NCBI GenBank assembly: GCA_000531095.1
Contig: HG799474.1
Location: forward strand, 68,333 to 116,278
Source: Gemmata massiliana
GTDB lineage: Bacteria; Planctomycetota; Planctomycetia; Gemmatales; Gemmataceae
Length of the DNA: 47,946 bases
Reading direction: 5' to 3'
The notes beneath the pieces are model-generated. The model searched no databases. It was not told where the DNA came from and saw only the letters and a program-made list of their open reading frames with translations. A program made the position numbers and the translations under genes. Numbering within the stretch: position 1 is the stretch's first letter; the number at the start of each line of letters is the position of its first letter. This document shows positions 7,409 through 15,742 of this stretch, one piece after another.

Positions 7409-10285
7409 ATGACTCGCTGCCACGCGGTCGTCGCGATCGTTGTGATCGCGCTCGCTCCCCTCGTTTCCGCTCAAGAGCGGATCACCGGGGCGAATTACCC
7501 CCTCGCTCAAAAGTTCGATCGCGACTTCGTGACGCGCAACGTTCAAGAAGCGTCCGTCGCGCCGCAGTGGATCGGCAAGACGGACACGTTCTGGTACGCG
7601 GCCCGCACCGCGACCGGGAACCGGTACTGGCGCGTCGACCCCACGAAGAAGGAAAAGGTGCCGCTGTTCGATCACGTGGTGCTGGCCGCGGCGCTCTCGG
7701 AAGCGTCGAAGAAGCCGCTCGACGGCGACACGCTCCGGCTGGACCGCGTCGTTGTCGCGGCGGACGGGAAGAAGTTCACCTTCGCGTTCGGCGAGGGCCA
7801 GTACGAGTACGACCTGGGCGCGAACAAGCTGAAGGCGACCGGCAAGGCGTCCGCGCCCGGGAACGGTCCCCTCAACGCGGAAGCCATCGAGCGCCTGCGC
7901 GGGCAGCTCGGCGACGAGCGCGTGAACGAGATGCTCCGCCGGTTGCGCGAGGGCGAAACCGAACAGAAGAAGGACGACATGGGCGGTGGAACGGGTGGGA
8001 TGGGTGAAAACCAGCCCAAGAACCCGACCGATCCGGCGTCCTCGTACAAGAACTACTCGCCGGACAAGAAGAAATACGTCTTCCTGCTGAAGTACAACCT
8101 CTACCTCTGCGACGAGGGGCAGCCCGAAGACAAGGCGACGCAGCTCTCGACCGACGGCGCGGAAGAGTACACGTTCGTGGGCGGCTTCGGTGGTGGCGGC
8201 TTCGGAAAAGGGAACAACACCGGGAAGGGTGGCACCACCCCGACGGACCGCAAGACGCGGCCCAACGTGACGTGGGCGCCCGACTCGAAGGCGTTCTACA
8301 TCACCCGGTCCGACAGCCGTGGGGTGAAAGACCTTTACCTCGTGGACTCGATCGCCGACCCGCGGCCCAAGCTCGAACAGTACAAGTACCCGATGCCGGG
8401 CGAAGAACTCGTCCGCAAGACGGAACTCTACTACTGTGTCGCTGACAGCAAGACGCTCACTCGGATCACGCCGAAGTGGAAGGACGAGCGGTACTCCGAC
8501 CTGCGCTGGGGGAAGGGGCCGGGCGAACTGCGGTTCATCCGGCGCGACCGGCTCCGGCGGAACCTCGAAATCTGCGCGTTCGACGTGCTCAGCAGCACGT
8601 GCAAGTGCCTCGTGAACGAGGCGTTCGACGCCGCGTACCTCGACATGCAGGCGCCGCGCTACATCGAAGAAACCGACGAGTTCGTGTGGTGGTCGGAGCG
8701 CAGCGGGTGGGGCCACTTCTACCGCTACGGGCGCGACGGCACGTTCAAGAATGCCCTCACGAGCGGCGCGTGGCGCGCGAGCCGGATCGTCGAGGTCGAT
8801 GCGAAGGCCGGGTTCGTTTACATCATCGGCAACGGGCGCGAACCGGGCGAGAATCTCTACTACACGCACCTCTACCGCGTGAAGCTCGACGGCACCGGCC
8901 TGACCTGCCTCGACCCGAGCGAGGAACCGACCGCAGCTTCGGCCGGCTCCGCCACGGTTGAAGGGAGCGAGAAGCAGCCCCTGAGTGGCTTCAACCAGTC
9001 GTCCTCACTGTCGCCGTCGAAGAAGTTCGTCGTGACCAACAGCACGCGCGTGGACCGCGCGCCGTTCGCCACGCTCCGCGACGACGCCGGTAAGGTGCTG
9101 ATGGTGCTTGAGACGACCGACCTGTCCGCGCTCAAGAAGGCCGGCTGGCAGATGCCGGAAACGTTCACGGTGAAGGCCGCGGACGGCGTCACCGATCTGT
9201 ACGGGAACATGTGGAAGCCGTTCGACTTCGACCCGAAGAAGAAGTACCCGATCATCGCCCACGTGTACCCGGGGCCGCAAACCGAGGGCGTCGTGTACCG
9301 GTTCTCGGCCCACAGTCAGACGATGCAGTTAGCGCAACTCGGGTTCATCGTCATTCAAGTGGGGCACCGCGGCGGCAGCCCGGAGCGGTCGAAGGCGTAC
9401 CACTCGTTCGGGTACTTCAACCTGCGCGACTACGGGCTGGTGGACAAGAAGGCCGCCCTCGAAGCGCTCGCCGCGCGCCACAGCTTTATCGATATCGAGC
9501 GCGTGGGGATCTACGGGCACTCGGGCGGCGGGTTCATGTCGGCCGCGGCGGTGCTGCAGAAGCCCTACAACGACTTCTTCAAGGCCGCGGTCGCCAGCGC
9601 CGGCAACCACGACAACAACATTTACAACGACAACTGGTCCGAGACCTACCACGGCATGAAAGAGGTACCGGTCAACGACGGGAAGGGCACTTCCGCCACG
9701 ACCACCGCGACCGACGCGAACACCGGGGCCGGAAAGGGCTTCGGCAAGGGAACGGGCGGGCGCAAGAAGGGGCCGACGCCGGAGGAGGCACTGGAAGCCG
9801 AACTCGAAGACCTCCTCGATTCGTTCGACCCGCGGAACGAGGACTCGGTCGCGGACCTGGAGCGCAAACTCGCGGAGCTGAACGCGAAACTGGCCGCGCT
9901 CAAGAATTCGGCGGCCCAGGTCCAACAAGCGCCGCCGCCGCGCCCGGCTGGTGCCGCACTCCCGACGGTCACGCTGCCGGCGATGCGGTTCGACATCCAC
10001 ATCCCGACGAACGCGGAACTGGCCGCGAACCTGAAGGGCCACTTGCTGCTCGTTCACGGGGAGATCGACAACAACGTTCACCCCGCCAACACGATGCGCC
10101 TCGTGGACGCGCTCATTAAGGCGAACAAGCGGTTCGACATGCTGATGATCCCCGGCGCCCGGCACGCCTTTGGGAACGCCCAGCCGTACTTCACGCAGCG
10201 GATGTGGGACTTCTTCGCAGAAAATTTGCTGAACGATCGCCAAACCGGGGCGGACATCAACATCAAGGACGTTAAGCGCAAGTAA
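7409..10285 (+). CDS. Exported prolyl oligopeptidase-family peptidase (S9, DPP IV-like) with a large catalytic-domain insert
   Basis: 958 residues. A signal peptide (MTRCHAVVAIVVIALAPLVSA, cleavage after about 21) precedes an N-terminal DPP IV-type beta-propeller (about 30-590) and an alpha/beta-hydrolase domain (about 600-945). The catalytic triad is S705 (GHSGGG), D887 (HGEIDNN) and H919 (GARHAF). The Asp-His spacing of 32 matches DPP IV, but the Ser-Asp spacing is about 182 instead of about 78. The difference is an insert (about 755-855) with a Gly/Lys/Thr-rich stretch, an acidic/coiled-coil helix (EALEAELEDLLDSF, DLERKLAELNAKLAALK) and a proline-rich linker. The propeller also carries Gly-rich insertions (GGFGGGGFGKG; GGGTGGMG). 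Predicted to cleave dipeptides or short peptides in the periplasm. No strong RBS is seen before the ATG. Confidence 0.9.
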   Translation: MTRCHAVVAIVVIALAPLVSAQERITGANYPLAQKFDRDFVTRNVQEASVAPQWIGKTDTFWYAARTATGNRYWRVDPTKKEKVPLFDHVVLAAALSEASKKPLDGDTLRLDRVVVAADGKKFTFAFGEGQYEYDLGANKLKATGKASAPGNGPLNAEAIERLRGQLGDERVNEMLRRLREGETEQKKDDMGGGTGGMGENQPKNPTDPASSYKNYSPDKKKYVFLLKYNLYLCDEGQPEDKATQLSTDGAEEYTFVGGFGGGGFGKGNNTGKGGTTPTDRKTRPNVTWAPDSKAFYITRSDSRGVKDLYLVDSIADPRPKLEQYKYPMPGEELVRKTELYYCVADSKTLTRITPKWKDERYSDLRWGKGPGELRFIRRDRLRRNLEICAFDVLSSTCKCLVNEAFDAAYLDMQAPRYIEETDEFVWWSERSGWGHFYRYGRDGTFKNALTSGAWRASRIVEVDAKAGFVYIIGNGREPGENLYYTHLYRVKLDGTGLTCLDPSEEPTAASAGSATVEGSEKQPLSGFNQSSSLSPSKKFVVTNSTRVDRAPFATLRDDAGKVLMVLETTDLSALKKAGWQMPETFTVKAADGVTDLYGNMWKPFDFDPKKKYPIIAHVYPGPQTEGVVYRFSAHSQTMQLAQLGFIVIQVGHRGGSPERSKAYHSFGYFNLRDYGLVDKKAALEALAARHSFIDIERVGIYGHSGGGFMSAAAVLQKPYNDFFKAAVASAGNHDNNIYNDNWSETYHGMKEVPVNDGKGTSATTTATDANTGAGKGFGKGTGGRKKGPTPEEALEAELEDLLDSFDPRNEDSVADLERKLAELNAKLAALKNSAAQVQQAPPPRPAGAALPTVTLPAMRFDIHIPTNAELAANLKGHLLLVHGEIDNNVHPANTMRLVDALIKANKRFDMLMIPGARHAFGNAQPYFTQRMWDFFAENLLNDRQTGADINIKDVKRK

Positions 10286-10325
10286 GCCCGCGGCGGGTAC
10301 TTCTCGCGCATTCGTGGTCACGAAG

Positions 10326-10360
10326 CGGCCCCTGGAATATCCAGGGGCCGTGTCTGTTTT
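10326..10360 (+). terminator. Intrinsic terminator after the S9 peptidase
   Basis: A perfect 11-bp stem CGGCCCCTGGA / TCCAGGGGCCG (10326-10336 and 10340-10350) with a three-base loop is followed by TGTCTGTTTT. It lies 40 bases after the stop at 10285. The rest of the gap to 10706 holds only a short hairpin (CTCGCGCG / CGCGCGAG, 10489-10510) and nothing else I can support. Confidence 0.8.
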
Positions 10361-10706
10361 GGCCCAATCTCAACCGCTCGTGCGCCGGGGCAACGACCAT
10401 TCAATCATTGCAGCCGAAAGTTCTTTGAGAAAAAGACTTTCCGCTCAACGTGCCGTTGAAACAGGGGCCGCCACTTCGCCTTCAGGAACTCGCGCGATGG
10501 TACGCGCGAGCCGCGTGTGAAACACACTCCGGCCCCCGATGTGCTGCGCACCAGTTGACCACGAGAGTAACGAGAATTACTTGTGTTTTTCGCGACGGAA
10601 CCCGGCTGTTGGAACCAGAATAGAAATTATGAAAGGTTAGTTTGCGCGCAAGAGATCGTCCCTGAAACCGGTGCCACCCGAGGACGGGTGGATGAGGAGA
10701 TGGGTT

Positions 10707-10967
10707 GTGGACGACAAGTATCCCTCCATGATGGAGCGGAGGCTCGCTCTGGTTCAGTTGCTTACCGACCGAGACACGCTCACGATTCCGGAGATCGAGG
10801 TCGGTTTGGGAACCCACCGGTTCGCTGCCATTGCCGCTCTGTCGCACGGTTGGTTCGAGCGCCGATCGGCCGGTCGTAACGCGCGTTACGGCCTGTCCGA
10901 ACGCGGCCGCGAGAAGGCCGCGCAACTCAATATGGATAAAGGTATTGGAGATCGGTCGGTGGAGTGA
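10707..10967 (+). CDS. Small winged-helix-like protein
   Basis: 86 residues from a GTG at 10707 with GAGGAGA six bases upstream (10694-10700); an in-frame ATG at 10692 is an alternative. It has a helix-turn-helix-like centre (LTIPEIEVGLGTHRFAAIAAL) and a wing-plus-helix end (RNARYGLSERGREKAAQL), the pattern of PadR/MarR-like minimal DNA-binding domains. No sensor domain is present. It stands alone between the S9 terminator and the hairpin at 10987. Codon use looks coding. It is likely a small transcription factor or an adaptor; the target is unknown. Confidence 0.6.
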   Translation: MDDKYPSMMERRLALVQLLTDRDTLTIPEIEVGLGTHRFAAIAALSHGWFERRSAGRNARYGLSERGREKAAQLNMDKGIGDRSVE

Positions 10968-10986
10968 CGCTTGCGAGGGGCGAGAA

Positions 10987-11006
10987 CACAGGGCTTCCGC
11001 CCTGTG
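10987..11006. terminator. Bidirectional hairpin between convergent genes
   Basis: CACAGGGC-TTCC-GCCCTGTG: an eight-pair perfect stem with a TTCC tetraloop between the stops of the winged-helix gene (10967, rightward) and the oxidoreductase gene (11018, leftward). On the plus strand it is followed by CATTCTTG. Position and symmetry suggest termination in both directions. Confidence 0.55.
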
Positions 11007-11017
11007 CATTCTTGCAT

Positions 11018-12118
11018 TTACGCCGCTTCGGTGCGGGCGAGTTGGATCGGCGGGAAGAGGAACCCGGCGGGGGTGGGCAGGCCACCCGGACCGTGCGGAC
11101 CGGCGGGCGTGCCTTCCCACGGGTGCACGCGGAGCGCGTCCAGTACCCGTTCGGCCAGTTCGAGTGCGTCGCGGCCGTCGGTGCCGGTCACGCGGGGCGT
11201 CTTCCCGGTGCGCACGCAGTCGATGAAGTGGCGGAGTTCCGCCGTGAGCTGGTCGTGCTTCCGGTCCGCGTCCAGGTTCAGCACTTGCAGGTAGCGCCCG
11301 AATACTTCGTCCTTCAGTCGTGCGCGTGTAACCTGGTCCATCTCCGAGACGCGCAGCCCGTACTTCCGCACCTCTTCGCTCTGCTGCACCAGCGTGAGCT
11401 TCCGCGTGACGAAGTCGATGCCCGCGTAGCCCTCTGGTGCCCAGATGCGGAGCCGGCGCTTGGGGTGCCGGGTGATGCGGCTCGCGGTAACGTGCGCGAT
11501 GCACCCGTTCTCGAACTCCAGGCGCGCGTTCACCATGTCCTCGTGCCCGCCGAACACCACCGCGCCCACGGCGGAGACGCGCGCGACTTTCCCGCCCACG
11601 AGCGCGAGCAGCATGTCGAGGTCGTGGATCATCAAATCGAGCACCGCGCCGATGTCCACCGAGCGCCCGGTGAACGGCCCGTGGCGCTCGGCCTCGACGA
11701 ACTTCGCGCGGATCGGGCGCTTCACCAGTTCCTCGAACGCCGGGTTGAACCGCTCGATGTGTCCCACTTGGAGCGCGACTTTGGCCTTCTTCGCCAGGGC
11801 GATGAGGTCGTCCGCCTCCGCGACCGTGCGGCACACGGGCTTCTCGACCAGGACCGGAACCCCGGCCCGGAGGAACGCGCTCGCGACCGAGTGGTGGTGG
11901 ATGGTGGGGGTGACGATGCTGACGGCTTCGACCTTGTCGAGGAGGGGCTCGAAACACTCGTAGGGGGCCGTTCCGAGCTTCGTGGCGACCGCGCGGGCCT
12001 GGTCCGGGTTCGCGTCGACCACGCCGACCAGGTTCACGTCCGGCAGGTTCGCCAGGATGCGGGCGTGGTGCTGTCCCAGGTGTCCGACCCCAATCACCGC
12101 CATCCGCAAACGGTCCAT
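11018..12118 (-). CDS. Gfo/Idh/MocA-family oxidoreductase linked to lipid A genes
   Basis: 366 residues from ATG 12118. The N-terminal Rossmann fold (MAVIGVGHLGQHHARILAN) binds NAD(P). VLVEKPVCRTVAEAD has the family's EKP lysine, and GHIERFNPA and DLMIHDLDMLL are conserved C-terminal-domain blocks. It lies 53 bases after lpxC in the same direction. Members beside lpx genes include GnnA, which oxidises UDP-GlcNAc at the 3'-hydroxyl for amide-linked lipid A; that is a family-based possibility here, since no GnnB aminotransferase is in the window. The C-terminus carries about 30 extra residues rich in Pro/Gly (TPAGPHGPGGLPTPAGF). Confidence 0.85.
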   Translation of the reverse strand: MDRLRMAVIGVGHLGQHHARILANLPDVNLVGVVDANPDQARAVATKLGTAPYECFEPLLDKVEAVSIVTPTIHHHSVASAFLRAGVPVLVEKPVCRTVAEADDLIALAKKAKVALQVGHIERFNPAFEELVKRPIRAKFVEAERHGPFTGRSVDIGAVLDLMIHDLDMLLALVGGKVARVSAVGAVVFGGHEDMVNARLEFENGCIAHVTASRITRHPKRRLRIWAPEGYAGIDFVTRKLTLVQQSEEVRKYGLRVSEMDQVTRARLKDEVFGRYLQVLNLDADRKHDQLTAELRHFIDCVRTGKTPRVTGTDGRDALELAERVLDALRVHPWEGTPAGPHGPGGLPTPAGFLFPPIQLARTEAA

Positions 12119-12171
12119 ATCAACCCCAATTGTTGCACGTCGAAGATCGTCGTCCGGTCCGGTGTCGAATG

Positions 12172-13101
12172 TCAGGCGGCCCGGCTCGCGGGCTTTACGA
12201 CTTTCCGACCCGTGGACTTTCGACTTTTGGACTCGGCCTCGGCACCGGCCCCGGCCGCACAAGCCAGTTGCCGGGCCAGTTCCACGTTCAGTGAGTGCCC
12301 GGACCGGTACGCGACCAGGTGGCCCGCGAGATCGAACCCGCACAGCGCGAGGTCGCCGATCAGGTCCAGGATCTTGTGCCGGGCCGGTTCATCGGCGAAC
12401 CGGACCGCGTTCTCGATCGGTCCGTACTTGCCGAACACGAGCAGGTCCGCGCCGGTCAGGTGCCGGCCGACGCCCTGAGCACGCAGCCCGTGTGCTTCGG
12501 GTTCGGTGAGGAACGTCCGGCACGGGGCCAGTTCGTGCGCGAACGTGTCCGGTGTGATCGCGAGCGTGTGCGTTTGCGGCGCGATCGGGCTGCCGGGGCC
12601 GTAATCGAGCCGGTAGCTGATCCGCAGTTCGCTGCCGGTGGCCGGGTGCAGCCCGAGCGTCGCGCCCGGCGCGCGGACGACGACCGGCTTGGAGACGCCA
12701 TAAATGGCCCGGCGCGTGCGCTGGTTCACGGTCGCGACGGTGGACAGTGCGGAGACGAAGCCCGCGGCCGACCCGTCGAGTCCGGGCGGTTCCGCACCGT
12801 CGAGTTCCACGACACAGTTGTCGATGCGAAGCCCGGCGAGGGCCGCCAGAACGTGTTCGACGAGTGTGATGCTGGTGTGCTGGGGGCCAAGGGTGGTGCG
12901 GCGCTGCGTCCCGCTCACGCGGGCGGCGCGGGCGGGTACCGTCGGTGCGTCCGGCAGGTCCGTGCGCCGGAACACCAGACCCGTGTCCGGTTGGGCGGGC
13001 AGGAACCGCAGGGACACCCGGGTCCCGGTGATGAAGCCCACGCCTTCGACCGAAACCGGTGCGGCGAGGGTTCGCTGGTGTCGATAGCCGATGACGCGCA
13101 C
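12172..13101 (-). CDS. lpxC: UDP-3-O-acyl-N-acetylglucosamine deacetylase LpxC
   Basis: 309 residues from GTG 13101 (GGAAGG upstream), matching the usual length of about 305. Catalyses the committed, zinc-dependent deacetylation of lipid A synthesis in the cytoplasm. Expected residues appear at a constant +4 offset from E. coli: E82-H83 in LVEHVLAAL (E78, H79), H242 and D246 in RHKILDLIGD (H238, D242), and H269 in SGHSLN (H265). The PPGLDGSA and CRTFL motifs are present. A charged tail (ESKSRKSTGRKVVK) extends the C-terminus. It lies between the skp-like gene (upstream) and the Gfo/Idh gene. Its presence supports a Gram-negative-type outer membrane with lipid A in this planctomycete. Confidence 0.96.
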   Translation of the reverse strand: MRVIGYRHQRTLAAPVSVEGVGFITGTRVSLRFLPAQPDTGLVFRRTDLPDAPTVPARAARVSGTQRRTTLGPQHTSITLVEHVLAALAGLRIDNCVVELDGAEPPGLDGSAAGFVSALSTVATVNQRTRRAIYGVSKPVVVRAPGATLGLHPATGSELRISYRLDYGPGSPIAPQTHTLAITPDTFAHELAPCRTFLTEPEAHGLRAQGVGRHLTGADLLVFGKYGPIENAVRFADEPARHKILDLIGDLALCGFDLAGHLVAYRSGHSLNVELARQLACAAGAGAEAESKSRKSTGRKVVKPASRAA

Positions 13102-13325
13102 GATGTCCGCCTTCCCTGGCGTAACCGTTCCGAATCGAGGTCGAGTCACTCGTACCCATTCGGGCCGGTCGCGACACCTTGTATCGGCGCCCCGACCGGC
13201 CCAAGTTTAGCCATCTTATCGAATCGCGCCTCCCGATCCGACCGGGTGGTCGGCGGGAGCGCGAACATGGATTTTGCACTCTGTACCACGTTCGCGGTTC
13301 GGGGTTAACACCAATCTGCCCAGTT

Positions 13326-14072
13326 TTACTTCGGCGACACGGGCAGCCCGCCCGCGCCCGGCGCGGGTGGCGCACCGGTGGTGGGGGCCGGCGCGCCCGG
13401 GTCGGCGACCAGCTTGCTCACGTCCACGGGCTTGCCGTCGGCGCCGATCGGCTGGTACCAGGCGTTGAGGGTCTTCACCACGACGCCGGTGATGTCCGCG
13501 TGCGGGGCCACGAAGAACGGCTGGGCCGCCGGGGGCTTCAGCTTCAGTTCCTTGATGTACGCGCTGTTCTGTTCTTCCGGGGTCACCGCGTCCGGGTACG
13601 CGAACACGACGTGGTAGCCGTTCATCTCGGCGGTCTTGTCCACCACGGTCTTGATCTTGTCGTACAGGTCGGAAATGATCTTGCTCGCGTCGTCGTTGAG
13701 CATCTTGTTGATCTTCCGATCCTCGTCCTCGATGGACCGGGTCAGGGCGAGCATGCGCTGCTGCTTGGTGTCCTTTTCCGGGTGGTTCGGGTTGGTCGCC
13801 AGATCCTTCTGGTGCCCGAGGTACTCGGCCCGCAGCGCGAGCAGGGCCTTGGACATCTCGTTCTTCCGCTGGTTCAGCAGGTGAACCTGGTACTTCGCCT
13901 GGCCGAAGTCGCGCATGACGCCGGCCATGTTGAAGACCGCGACCGTCGGGCGCGTGGCCGGGGCCGCCGCGGGCGCGCCGCCGGCTGGGGGCTGGGCGTG
14001 CGACAGGCCGGTGACGTACACCACGCCCGCGATGCCGAGGGCCGCCGACAGGTACGTGAACGTGCGATTCAC
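13326..14072 (-). CDS. OmpH/Skp-family periplasmic chaperone
   Basis: 248 residues from GTG 14072, with a strong AGGAGGA six bases upstream. A signal peptide (VNRTFTYLSAALGIAGVVYVTGLSHA) is followed by an Ala/Pro-rich linker. Then comes the Skp-like core TVAVFNMAGVMRDFGQAKYQ and a long charged coiled coil (about 75-170: LLNQRKNEMSKALLALRAEY, TRSIEDEDRKINKMLNDDA). The C-terminus is Pro/Gly-rich. Skp holds unfolded outer-membrane proteins in the periplasm. Gene order skp-like, lpxC fits an envelope-biogenesis cluster, though 224 bases separate the two and a separate promoter is possible. Confidence 0.85.
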   Translation of the reverse strand: MNRTFTYLSAALGIAGVVYVTGLSHAQPPAGGAPAAAPATRPTVAVFNMAGVMRDFGQAKYQVHLLNQRKNEMSKALLALRAEYLGHQKDLATNPNHPEKDTKQQRMLALTRSIEDEDRKINKMLNDDASKIISDLYDKIKTVVDKTAEMNGYHVVFAYPDAVTPEEQNSAYIKELKLKPPAAQPFFVAPHADITGVVVKTLNAWYQPIGADGKPVDVSKLVADPGAPAPTTGAPPAPGAGGLPVSPK

Positions 14073-14401
14073 TCTCAGTCCTCCTCTTCGTCCGCTCCGG
14101 TAACGCGGGGTTCCGGTCCCCGCGGGTTGTACCACACCGGCCCGCATTGCAGGCGCTGTAAGCAGTAAAGCCGGGCGAATCCTCGCTTTCGGCGCTGCCG
14201 CTCACATTTCCCTCTGGTGCCGTGGCGAGCGTAGATACCCAATCACTTTGGGGGCGTCAATGCTAACGGGGTAAGTGTCCGGTGACGGAAATTCGCTTGA
14301 AACGAGTGCGTTTCGCGGGGTGGGACCGCGAACACTTTAATCCGGCGGGGCAGATTCCGTCGATGGCAAGAGGGTCGCAATTCGCACCCGGGACGGTCTT
14401 C
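14073..14401. other. Gene-free divergent region
   Basis: 329 bases between the leftward skp-like gene and the rightward lipoprotein gene. The part next to 14072 carries the skp RBS. Otherwise I see no convincing promoter boxes, hairpins or coding potential. Confidence 0.5.
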
Positions 14402-14827
14402 ATGAAAACGGCAATGAGGTTGTGGCTCCCCGCCCTGGTGCTGGCGGGCAGTGGGTGCGGGACCGGTGCGCCCGAACCCGTAACGACAACGGTCCGCGGA
14501 AAAGTGATCCTGAACGGGCAACCCGTTGTGGGCGGGCTAGTTGTGTTTACACCGCACCCCGAGCGCGGGGGGAGCGGGAAGTCCGCGTTCGGGGAAACCG
14601 GTCCCGACGGCTCATACGCGCTGCAAGTCAACCGGTCGAACAACATCCCGCCGGGCTGGTACCGCGTGTCGCTGGCGCCGCCTCCGCCCGCCGGTGTCGA
14701 AGAGGGCGTTTCGTCCGTGTTCCCGCCGAAACTCGCGCGCCCGGACCTATCGGGCCTGGAGCGCGAGATTCAGGCGGGCAAGGAGCACGTGTTCGAGTTC
14801 ATGGTGGACGTTCCGAAAGGCGATTGA
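14402..14827 (+). CDS. Putative lipoprotein with carboxypeptidase-regulatory-like beta domain
   Basis: 141 residues from ATG 14402, chosen because the signal sequence MKTAMRLWLPALVLAGSGCG begins there; the frame is open from 14282 but without signal features. The cysteine after LAGSG is a plausible, slightly atypical, lipidation site. The mature part, TTVRGKVILNGQPVVGGLVVF followed by GPDGSYALQV and IPPGWYRVSL, is the beta-sandwich pattern common in small planctomycetal lipoproteins. It ends with a charged segment. Probably anchored in a membrane facing the periplasm; function unknown. It stands alone, followed by a repeat block. Confidence 0.8.
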   Translation: MKTAMRLWLPALVLAGSGCGTGAPEPVTTTVRGKVILNGQPVVGGLVVFTPHPERGGSGKSAFGETGPDGSYALQVNRSNNIPPGWYRVSLAPPPPAGVEEGVSSVFPPKLARPDLSGLEREIQAGKEHVFEFMVDVPKGD

Positions 14828-14849
14828 GGGGCGGTTTCGCGCGCGCGGT

Positions 14850-15046
14850 TGAAACCCGGGATTTCTGGTGGCGCCGTTGGCGTCCGAAACGCAACGAATG
14901 GTCCGGGGGCCACACAGACGGGCGTGGACGCACCCGGGGTTGAAACCCCGGGCTATTACCGGTGACCCCTTCGGGGTCCGAAACGCAACGAATGGCGTTT
15001 GCGCCCCCAACGAGTTAGCCCGGGGGTGAACCCCCGGCTATCTTCG
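14850..15046. repeat. Cluster of interspersed palindromic repeats
   Basis: The centre, 14933-14962, is a 30-base unit beginning with the palindrome CCCGGGGTTGAAACCCCGGG and continuing CTATTACCGG. It is identical (reverse complement) to 43660-43689. It is flanked by two copies of a second module, GTCCGAAACGCAACGAATG (14881-14899 and about 14977-14995), related to 43642-43657. A variant palindrome CCGGGGGTGAACCCCCGG follows at about 15020-15040. It fills the whole gap between the lipoprotein gene and the gene at 15120; no ORF is supported here. Confidence 0.8.
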
Positions 15047-15119
15047 CGCTCGGCGCTGGGGTAGAATCGTGCGGCACTGATCCCGGGCGCTCCGGCGCCG
15101 AATCTCCTGGGAGACGGGG

Positions 15120-15686
15120 ATGACACTTCACTTCGCCGGGTGCTGCGCGCTCGTAACGGCCCTTTCGAGTTCCACCGCGGCGCCGGTGCCGAAGGGCGCG
15201 GGGACGACGATCTACTTCCCGATCACCCCGGGCGCCAAGTGGGTGTACGAGAAGGTCAGCGGGGTGGACGAGGTCGCGGTGGTCTCCGGGGTGGAGAAGA
15301 TCGGGGACGATTTGGTGGTCGCGCGGGCCGGGGCGGACGGGAACGAGACCCGGTACACGAAGATGGTCGTGTCGGCCGAGGGGCTGCGCCAGGAGCGGGA
15401 GGGGGCGAACGGCGAGTCCGCGTGGCTGCTCAAGAGCGGGCTCCGGTCGGGCGACTCCTGGGACGTCCCTGATGGGGGCAAGCGGACGGTCTATGGCCCG
15501 GAACCGATCGAGGTGCCGGCCGGGAAGTTCACGGCCCTGCGCGTGGTGTGGGAGCACGAGGGCGGGCGGCTCACCTCCTGGTACGCGCCGGGCGTCGGGG
15601 AAGTGAAGCGCGTGGAGAAGAAACCCGGTGGGAAGGAAACCGTGACGCGGCTGCTGAAGTCCTTCCAGGTGAAAGAGAAGAAGTAA
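15120..15686 (+). CDS. Exported protein of unknown function
   Basis: 188 residues, ATG 15120 preceded by GGGAGACGGG. A short hydrophobic leader (MTLHFAGCCALVTALSSSTAA) suggests export; C8-C9 could alternatively be a weak lipobox. The mature protein is beta-rich with the pattern FPITPGAKWVYEKVSG, WLLKSGLRSGDSWDV, VPAGKFTALRVVWE and TSWYAPGVGEVKRVE. That pattern recurs in secreted bacterial proteins of unknown role (a PGAKWVY opening and a WYAPGVG-VK ending). It precedes the TIGR03066-like gene by 56 bases and may be cotranscribed with it. Confidence 0.75.
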   Translation: MTLHFAGCCALVTALSSSTAAPVPKGAGTTIYFPITPGAKWVYEKVSGVDEVAVVSGVEKIGDDLVVARAGADGNETRYTKMVVSAEGLRQEREGANGESAWLLKSGLRSGDSWDVPDGGKRTVYGPEPIEVPAGKFTALRVVWEHEGGRLTSWYAPGVGEVKRVEKKPGGKETVTRLLKSFQVKEKK

Positions 15687-15742
15687 CCGACCTTCCGTGA
15701 CGTGAGTGAGAGTGCCGGGAACGCTTTACGAAAGGGTACGTG

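Noticed and set aside
7391..8869. A 492-codon antisense open frame inside the S9 peptidase gene
   Set aside because: High GC makes long antisense frames common; the translation is Arg/Val-rich without any domain, while the plus strand has a full catalytic peptidase.
10314..10520. Short plus-strand ORF after the S9 gene
   Set aside because: It runs through the terminator hairpin and has no RBS or family resemblance.
10482..11957. Antisense-frame ORF overlapping the Gfo/Idh gene
   Set aside because: Arg/Pro-rich shadow in another frame of the oxidoreductase gene.
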